64,000 nucleotides of DNA from the NCBI RefSeq assembly GCF_008831285.2, contig NC_045146.1:10800972-10864971 (forward strand). The letters are read 5' to 3'. The notes under the pieces were generated by a model. That model worked only from the letters and a program-made list of their open reading frames with translations. It had not been told where the DNA came from and searched no databases. Shown here piece after piece: positions 57,341 through 64,000 of the stretch (its first letter is position 1; every line of letters starts with the position of its first letter). The DNA comes from Nymphaea colorata (Eukaryota > Streptophyta > Magnoliopsida > Nymphaeales > Nymphaeaceae). The position numbers were made by a program, and so were the translations under genes.

Positions 57341-58073
57341 GCAGGACAAACATAAATGCTAAACATGATAAGATTGGTAAGTGAGCATTCTTGGTGTCCC
57401 TCAAGGCCAGCGCACTCACAGTGACAACACCTGAGTTTGGAAACTGGTCCCAAACAGGAGTAGCAGAATTGCGAACGGGACTTGGAAGCACAATGGAAAG
57501 CAAAAAGTAAGGTGCTTTTGAAGTGTCTTGAGAGCACTATTTAAAGAAAGAAGCCAGCTTCCTTTGTGACCAGAACTGTGCTTCCCATTCAGGCAACTGA
57601 TGCAAACTTCATTTTTCAGTAAAATCTAGATTCCTAATGTAATCAAACCTTATTTTATAAATCTTTGCCAAAGCTTAAAACTTAATTATGGAAAAAGTTT
57701 GGAGTTTGAAACTTGAATGTTTGATCTTTGTTTATAAGTTATTTTTTTTGCTGGCTAGTTGTTTCTTAACTTGCTACTTTGGCTCTCGCTTGCTTCATGA
57801 TCTACTTTTGGGTCACTTCCAGTTCATTTCTTGGTTCCTACTTCCGAAAATTTGTAGGTGTCTCTCTACTCGCTCCCGATGCCATACTAACCCTGGTCCC
57901 AAGAACAGAGGCAAATGTGAATAAGTGCTTGGTGTTTTAACTAACTGAAAATAATTATGCTTTAGATAACTTATTCCTTATCGTCTTGTTATGATGTTAT
58001 CTGTTTTTCGGAAACAAGGAAGATTGATGGTGCTAGTCCATGACTAATTTTTGTCTTCTTATGATAATTGCAG
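57341..58073. other. Intergenic or intron-like
   Basis: No gene identified. It ends with a good splice acceptor (ATAATTGCAG) in front of the acidic exon-like segment. Confidence 0.45.
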
Positions 58074-58210
58074 AATGTTGATATGGATAACTTTGATGAC
58101 TTTGGCACCGATTTGTATACAGTGCCTGAGACTTCCTGCTTGGGCACAGGGTTTGATGAAAACGAGCTAAAATGCATAGATAATGAAGAGACAGACAATG
58201 CAGCTCAAAG
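58074..58210 (+). CDS. Unidentified acidic exon-like segment
   Basis: Between the acceptor TTGCAG and a GT at 58211, 45 codons plus two bases are open: VDMDNFDDFGTDLYTVPE, then GFDENELKCIDNEETDNA. It is strongly acidic, without repeats, and unlike the AT-rich surroundings. I do not recognise the protein. No partner exon is visible within about 2 kb. It lies 0.4 kb from the end of receptor-kinase pseudogene 4, on the opposite strand. Confidence 0.35.
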
Positions 58211-58607
58211 GTTGATGATTTTAATTGTTAATATGTTCATCAATTAGTTTCTCATTTTGCATTCCTCTAGCACAAGCGAATTTAGTGCTTCTATTAGAAA
58301 TATATGCAAATGAATAAGCATTTTATGCTTAAGTTGGTCATAAAGGACTATTTTTTCTTCTGGTGTTATGTTAATTTCTTTTTTTCCCAAACTAATTACT
58401 TATTTACTCTCTAGTCTCTGCTTTCAAATGAAATCATTCTGGGTGTATCTTGCAAGCAGGACATGTTCAGCGATTCATGTAAATTTGAAGTTCATTTCCT
58501 TCTTGTCTACATTCTCCATTATGTTACTGTGTACTTCCCACATTAACTTACGATAGTCTTCTTCTTACTTGGTATTTCTCTTCTCCAACTTTTTTTTCAG
58601 CAAAAAG
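58211..58607. other. Intergenic up to the pseudogene 4 breakpoint
   Basis: No gene. The receptor-kinase homology begins abruptly at about 58608, coming from the right. Confidence 0.45.
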
Positions 58608-59087
58608 CACTTGGAGATGATGACAATGGCTCAGTGTTTGTGGAATTAACCATTTAAAATGGTTTAACCCTATGGAAAGTATTTCCAACCAAGGGAGGCG
58701 GCTAAAATCAATGGAAAGATGACCATGGAAACTGTCATTTGAAAGACCAAGAACCTCTAAGATGGAGAGGTTGCTGATGTATGGGGAGAGAGTACCTTCA
58801 AGTGCCTTTTCAGAGAGGTTGAGAGCAACTACCCTTTGTGAACCACGACTGCATAAAACTCCATTCCAATCGCAGAATGAGATGTTGGAATTCCAATTTG
58901 ATAACACATTATAAGGGTCTTTAGTAACACGGAATTTGAAAGACATTAACGCCAATTGATCAGTCATGTTGCTCAGAGAAACAAGGGCTGAGGGCACCTC
59001 CCTTTGGCCGAGAACCACAATGAAGGTGAAGGAGGAGAAACACAAAAGAAAGATGAGCAGCTGAGGTGACCAACCAGTGGCTGCCAT
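58608..59087 (-). pseudogene. Receptor-kinase pseudogene 4: N-terminal fragment
   Basis: Starts at ATG 59087 with a hydrophobic signal (LLIFLLCFSSFTFIVVLG), then DQLALMSFKFRVTKDPY, an intact LRR N-cap CDWNGVLC, and about three LRRs (VVALNLSEKALEGTLSPYI, then LEVLGLSNDSFHGHL). Homology ends within the next repeat (HCHHLQVLFA); the remaining codons to 58548 are unrelated. It is open over its whole kept length, unlike pseudogene 2. It is a truncated copy with about 160 codons, against roughly 1000 for the family. It shares its 5' flank with pseudogene 2. Confidence 0.88.
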
Positions 59088-59340
59088 AACTATGCAATTT
59101 TCAATGCAGAAGATGCATGAACAAGAGTCAAGGTCATCAATTTATGTGTAGATCTCTTCTAGAAATTTTTGTCATTTTATTTTTTAAGTTGTACAAGTCT
59201 CAGATCTATTACTTTGGAACACATTACTTTACATTTCCAAATCAAGCGGCACCACTGATGGTTTCATTAATGAGAATTTTTCTTCTCAGCCCTTAATTCT
59301 TATTTCCCATTAGTACATCTCAACCTTATTCAGTCACAAA
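59088..59340. other. 5' flank of pseudogene 4
   Basis: Homologous to 37060-37200 upstream of pseudogene 2. Any promoter would be here, reading leftward. No element can be assigned. Confidence 0.5.
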
Positions 59341-60531
59341 TCAAAGTTGCAGATATGGTTTCCACTTTTTAAATGGCGATGTTTTTCTATCATATGATAT
59401 GGTGAGTGTGAAAAAAAAGAAAAAAATATGGTAAATTAAAAAATTGCAAAAAATTAATAATTAGGGGAAAAGAAGATCCATATACCAAAAAATCATCCAC
59501 TCGTAGCTGATCTTTACAATGTCCCAATCAGACTATGATGGGTAGCTGCCTTGAACGTCTATTGTTTCAAAACAGGATAGGAACTGGTTGATATACATGG
59601 ATTCTACATACTACTAGAATTTAATCGAGGTGCCTAGCAATGTTATGACCATGAACATTTATCAATTAAGGTCCTTTTATCGATTCTTTTCCAGAAAAAT
59701 TCGCCATTTTTCTTTGTTTAATTTAAATTGTTGGAAGTGTCAAGTCTATTGCTCCCGAAAAGACAGCGGCATCCTTTGTTATTTCCACACTCAGCGCCTA
59801 TGGCAAGGGCTGCAGATCACATCAATGGATTTTTTCTATTTGTAGGTCATCTTATTTCCACATCGAATGCCTTACTTGACATGGAAGATTACATCAACAA
59901 GTCTCTTTCTTAGCTGCCATCACTGTAACAACATATATACTATTCTTAATTAATTTTTATATTCTTTAATTCGTTTTTTGGAAATTTTGAATTTTTAATT
60001 TTTTTATTTGCATATAAATCATATAGTCCATTTTGTTAATAAAATTTTTAGTACAGGCCAAATTGATTTTTTTTTTTAATTGCCAACAGGTAAGCTTACA
60101 TTTCTCTTTTATGTACATCGATTCTACATACTACTATTGGTGCCAAGCAATCTTATGGTCATGAACAATTAGCAACATCCTTTTGTAGATTCTCTTCTTC
60201 CAGTAAATTTTGCCTTCATTTTTTTGTTTAATTCAAATTGTTAGAAGATTCAAGTCTACTGCTCTTTAAAAGAAAGCGATATTGTTTGTTATTTCCACAC
60301 TCAGTGCCTTTGGCTTGGCTGGTGACACAAACGGGACTTTCTCTAATTGGTAGGTCTCCTTATTTCCACATCACCACCTTGCTTGGCACAGAATATTACA
60401 TCAACAAGTATTTTTTTAGCAGCCCTTACCATAACAACATATTTCCAATATCATGTGCTCTTTTTGCCAGGTTTCTACTCTATCGTGTGAAAGTCCAACA
60501 AAGAGAACTTTAGAGTCAATTCCTCCCAAAT
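59341..60531. repeat. Repeated intergenic segments (about 0.5 kb units)
   Basis: The string ACATCGATTCTACATACTAC, then GTGCC.AGCAA..TTATG.TCATGAACA, then TTGTTTAATT.AAATTGTT.GAAG, then TTATTTCCACACTCAG.GCC recurs at about 59.6, 60.1, 62.1 and 63.8 kb. A related end (ACATCAACAAG..TCTTAGC) recurs also at 63.2, 27.1 and 38.1 kb. The units are not coding; the 60-91 codon frames are not conserved between copies. Confidence 0.65.
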
Positions 60532-60946
60532 TAGGGTTGTCAACATATCCGATTTTAATTGGATACCCAATCAAACCAGTTCAAAAAATATCAAATATGG
60601 AAAAAATTTAACATGCGATTAAGAAATTGGATCGGATTCAGGTTTAAGAAACAACATCTGACTGGATTCTGATTCGGATTTGGATGTACATATATATCCA
60701 ACTGGATTCGGATTCAGATTCAGATCCAGATCGGATTTAATTTTAAATAAAATCTTATATTCAAATGCTCTTACATTTTGAAGATCACCCAGATTTGATT
60801 CAATGTTCAAATTCGGATTGTGATATTGGATTTTTGATTCATTGTTTGTATTCGAATCAGAATTTGAATATGGATATGTGAATATCCGAAAAAACAGATG
60901 TAATTCAGGATGTATCCTATTTGAATCTGATCCATTAACATCCATA
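60532..60946. mobile_element. GATTC-core MITE-like element
   Basis: Left end AGGGTTGTCAACATATCCGAT, right end GATCCATTAACATCCATA, imperfect inverted repeats of about 20 bp. Flanks CTCCCAAAT (60523-60531) and CTCCCAACT (60947-60955) agree at eight of nine bases. The interior is GGATTCGGATTCAGATT-type repeats. No coding capacity; the 128-codon minus frame is low-complexity. Confidence 0.65.
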
Positions 60947-61041
60947 CTCCCAACTCCAATCCCAGAACTCCAGAAAGACAATAAATAACAAAAGATACAG
61001 ACCACTCAAATTAATCCCTACTGGCCTGCAAGTGTCATGCA

Positions 61042-61043
<2 letters not shown>

Positions 61044-61076
<33 letters not shown>
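61044..61076. repeat. GA microsatellite
   Basis: About 16 GA units. A GT run follows at about 61138-61154. Confidence 0.9.
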
Positions 61077-61079
<3 letters not shown>

Positions 61080-61204
61080 ATCCCTATCGGACAATCAAAA
61101 TTTAAAAACTCTTATCAGATATATATATCTATGCATGTGTGTGTGTGTGTGTGTATAGAGAGAGGGAGAGAGAGAAGAGATTACACGTAAAAAAAAGCAG
61201 ATCA

Positions 61205-61930
61205 TAAATATTAGAAAAATAAAATGAACTCCTGGCAGAGGCTGTTAACAGGAGAAATGCTAGTTCTTTTTCATAAATCATGTTTCACTTATTATTTGGC
61301 TTAGTAATAAACCGATCAACCTTGGTCAAAGCATGTGAATTTAAACAGTCAAAGAAAGGAACGAAGATTTAACAGAAGTCATTAAGAATGTCTTTAACAT
61401 ATGCAGAATTTGCCAGGTCAGTTTTTAAGACATGCAGTGAAAGCTCAAATCTGATCACATTTTGTAGTCTATTATAGCTTTCATGGATGAATGGTTCCAA
61501 AATGCACCTTTGAGACACTTTGCATCCAGCATATGAGGGTGCAATCAAACACCAAAATGAACATCTGTCACACTCAAATCTCTATCCTTTTCTGTTTTAT
61601 TCAATTTTTGACATACACCTACGGGTCGGCCAAAGTTCTCCTAGAAAGGGCATTCTATACTCCCAATCCAACCCAAACAAATGGATGGAGTTCTGAAAAT
61701 ACAATATGTTGTCACAAACAAACACACGACTAAGTTTAAATTTTGTTTTTAGAACATCCGGTGTAAACAAACACTCCAGGACCGACTGTTGTCACATCAA
61801 GGAGAAATTTTCTTCTTGGCCCTTAAGTCTCATTTCCCTTTACTACTTCTCAACCTTATTCAATCACAAATCAAATTTGCAGATACATCTTCCACTTTTT
61901 AAATGGAAAGGTTTTTCTATAATATAATAC
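61205..61930. repeat. Third copy of intergenic segments from 3.4-3.7 and 6.5-6.9 kb
   Basis: 61205-61450 matches 6505-6880 and 61460-61780 matches 3390-3720 (CTATTATAGCTTTCATGGATG, TTAAATTTTGTTTTTAGAACAT). Here the two pieces are adjacent, which suggests the original order. Confidence 0.6.
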
Positions 61931-62580
61931 AGTGGCCGTGAAAAAAAGGAAAAATATGGTAAATTTTTTTGAAAAAAATAAGATAAATATACCAAAGAAT
62001 CATCCACTCTGGCCGATCTTTACAATGTCCCAATCAGTCTATGATGGGTAGCTGCCTTGAACGTCTATTGGTTCTAAACAGGATAGGAAATGGTTGATGT
62101 ACATCGATTCTACATACTACTAGCATTTAACCGGGGTGCCTGGCAAAGTTATCACCATGAACAACTATCAATTAAAGTCCTTTTACAGATTCCCTTCCAG
62201 AAAAATTCGTGTTCTTTTGTTTAATTCAATTTGTTGGAAGAGTCAAGTCTACTGCCCTCAATCAATCACAAAGGTTGTCAATAATATTACACTGAGATTA
62301 CCCTAGGTTAAAAAAATTATATTTTTTAATTTTTCTAAAACTTTTCTGATTTAATTTTTTTAAATAAGAAAAACAGTAAATAGGCAGAAATGGATCAGCT
62401 GGAGTTTCAAAAAATAAATGTTATTATTTAAAAAAATGATTTGATGATCTGATAAACAATAATGATGAGAAATTTATGAAACACTTTTTAAAATATTAAA
62501 GTAAATTTTGAACCTAAAAAAATCTTAGCTTCACCACTATGTACGCTCGTGAATGGTTTTTAAATTGACCAGGGTCTTGA
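61931..62580. repeat. Another copy of the 59.3-60 kb unit
   Basis: Matches 59.4-59.75 kb: ATCATCCACTC, CGATCTTTACAATGTCCCAATCA, GGTAGCTGCCTTGAACGTC. Then AT-rich sequence, with a decayed MITE end (TTAGCTTCACCACTA) near 62540. Confidence 0.55.
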
Positions 62581-62584
62581 ATAG

Positions 62585-62890
62585 GGTTGCACATGAGGAG
62601 ATGAGCTCGAGTTGAGCCAGCTCAAGCTTGAGTCGACTCAGAAATCTCAAGTTGAGCTCAATAAAACAAGCTTGAGCTGGACTCGACAATACAACATCGA
62701 GCTCAAACTCAACTCATTTAACTCGTTTATGTGAAGCATGTTTCCTTTTTTTTAAACTCGTTCGTTTATAGTTGAGCTAACTAGAGTTCTTACAACTCAA
62801 ACTCAACTGCTTTAACATTTCTAGTATACACTTGAACTCGAGCTGAAGTTTATGAGTGGTTTTTAAGCTGGCTTGACTCGTGCAGCCATA
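62585..62890. mobile_element. CTCGAG-core MITE-like element
   Basis: Left end AGGGTTGCACATGAGG, right end CTCGTGCAGCC, with an interior of GAGCTCGAGTTGAGC words. Same family as 8860-9257. No target duplication recognised. Confidence 0.5.
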
Positions 62891-64000
62891 AACTCGAGTG
62901 GTAAATGACGACTCATGAGTCATGGAGACTACAGTGAAACTTGACTTGAAAGTCAAGAAAAGCATTGAGCTTGACCCAACTTAACCCACTCCCACACAGC
63001 CATATAGACAGCCGACAAGCCAACAGCTGGCACCCCCAAGAATGATGTTTGGCCGGATGGCACCCTGAAGAACTATGCACCAAACATTTGTGTGGTCAAT
63101 GGGGCAAGACTTAGCGACTCAAACCTAAATAATGTCAATGTCAAGTGGAACGTGAAGACAATTCACTTTAAGATCACATCAATGGACTTTTTCTATTTGT
63201 AGCTCTTCATATTTCTACAACAGCGCGCCTTACTTGGCACAGAAGACTACATCAACAAGTCTCTTTCTTAGCAGCCCTCACCGTAACAACTTATACAATT
63301 TCAATATCTTGTTCTCTTTATGCCACATTTTGACTCCATTTTTCTTTTTAAATGGCCCCATCAAAGTTGGGTACAGTGGACAAGTTTTATATTCTTAACT
63401 AATTTTTATATTCCTCAATTCCTTTTTCCGAAAAATTAAATTTTAATTTTTTTTATTTGCATATAAATCACATAGGCCATTTGTTATTAGAAATTTTTTA
63501 CACAAGCCAAATTGATTTGTTTTTTTAATTGCCAACTGGTAAGTTTACATTAATTGCCCAGTATTGGCTTTGCCCTGCACTCCCAATGAGTCATTTTGCT
63601 CCCTATAAATTCATACCATGTGAGGGGTAACTTTTTTTTTTTTTACTAATTTTCAAGGGAATCTTCCAATTTAAATCAGATATCCACCCAAACTGTTCAA
63701 AAAAAAATAGATGAGAAAAAAATAATATTTAATTAAGAAATTAGATCATATTCAGATTTAAAAAAGGACATTCAATCAGATTCAAATTCATATAGGATAG
63801 AAAATGGTTGATATAAATCGATTCTACGTACTACTATCGGTGCCAAGCAATCTTATGATCATGAACAATTAGCAACGTTCTTTCGTAGATTCTCTTCTTC
63901 CAAGAAATTTCACCTTCATTTTTTGTTTAATTTAAATTGTAGGAAGACTCAAGTCTACTTCTCTTTAAAAGAAAGTGATATCATTTGTTATTTCCACACT
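62891..64000. repeat. Repeated intergenic DNA to the window end
   Basis: 63.17-63.55 kb and 63.8-64.0 kb repeat parts of the 59.6-60.5 kb units. 63650-63790 is another GATTCAGATT tract. No gene seen. Confidence 0.55.

Noticed and set aside
56945-57349. 134-codon Tyr/Ile-rich frame
   Set aside because: Same low-complexity TA/TATG region; no conserved motif.

Overview
This is nuclear DNA of a flowering plant. The evidence is a Ty3/gypsy retrotransposon primed by initiator tRNA-Met, several hAT-type and other MITEs, degraded leucine-rich-repeat receptor kinases of the EFR/FLS2-like subfamily XII, a VAL-type B3 domain, and very AT-rich intergenic DNA with long TA microsatellites. I cannot name the species. 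I see no complete, intact gene: every recognisable coding region is broken, partial or part of a mobile element.

Layout. 1-2835 is the end of an LTR element lying on the minus strand; it has a TATA box and an array of six 175-bp repeats. 2836-9900 is non-coding DNA built from two diverged copies of one block (about 2.84-5.15 and 7.5-8.57 kb), plus MITEs with low-complexity cores. 9.9-12.09 kb (blocks P and Q) is the flank of a duplicated receptor-kinase locus. A 13.2-kb Ty3/gypsy element (12093-25328) with 3.9-kb LTRs and 5-bp target duplications sits in that flank. Its gag-pol has at least five in-frame stops and several frameshifts.

25.3-43.7 kb is a decayed tandem array on the minus strand. 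Receptor-kinase pseudogene 1 (25.43-25.77) keeps only the last exon. Pseudogene 2 (32.96-37.05) is nearly full length but has many breaks. Pseudogene 3 (40.14-41.57) keeps the kinase part only. Homologous spacers (P, Q, S) separate them, and a LINE-like remnant, a hAT MITE and an LTR relic interrupt them. Pseudogene 4, an N-terminal piece, lies at 58.6-59.09. A 100-N gap is at 43729-43828.

44.8-58.3 kb holds a minus-strand Ty3/gypsy remnant (gag piece, primer-binding site, probable LTR) and, on the plus strand, isolated exons: two VAL-type B3 exons (one with a 1-bp frameshift), one glycoside-hydrolase-2 exon and one unidentified acidic exon. They look like leftovers of unrelated genes. 55.9-57.3 kb is TA-repeat DNA. 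59.1-64 kb is again repeated intergenic DNA, related to the spacers and to the 3-8.5 kb blocks.

No working pathway can be inferred. The window records duplication, transposon insertion and decay of a receptor-kinase cluster. Paralogous copies within the window serve as pre-insertion references for several transposon insertions.
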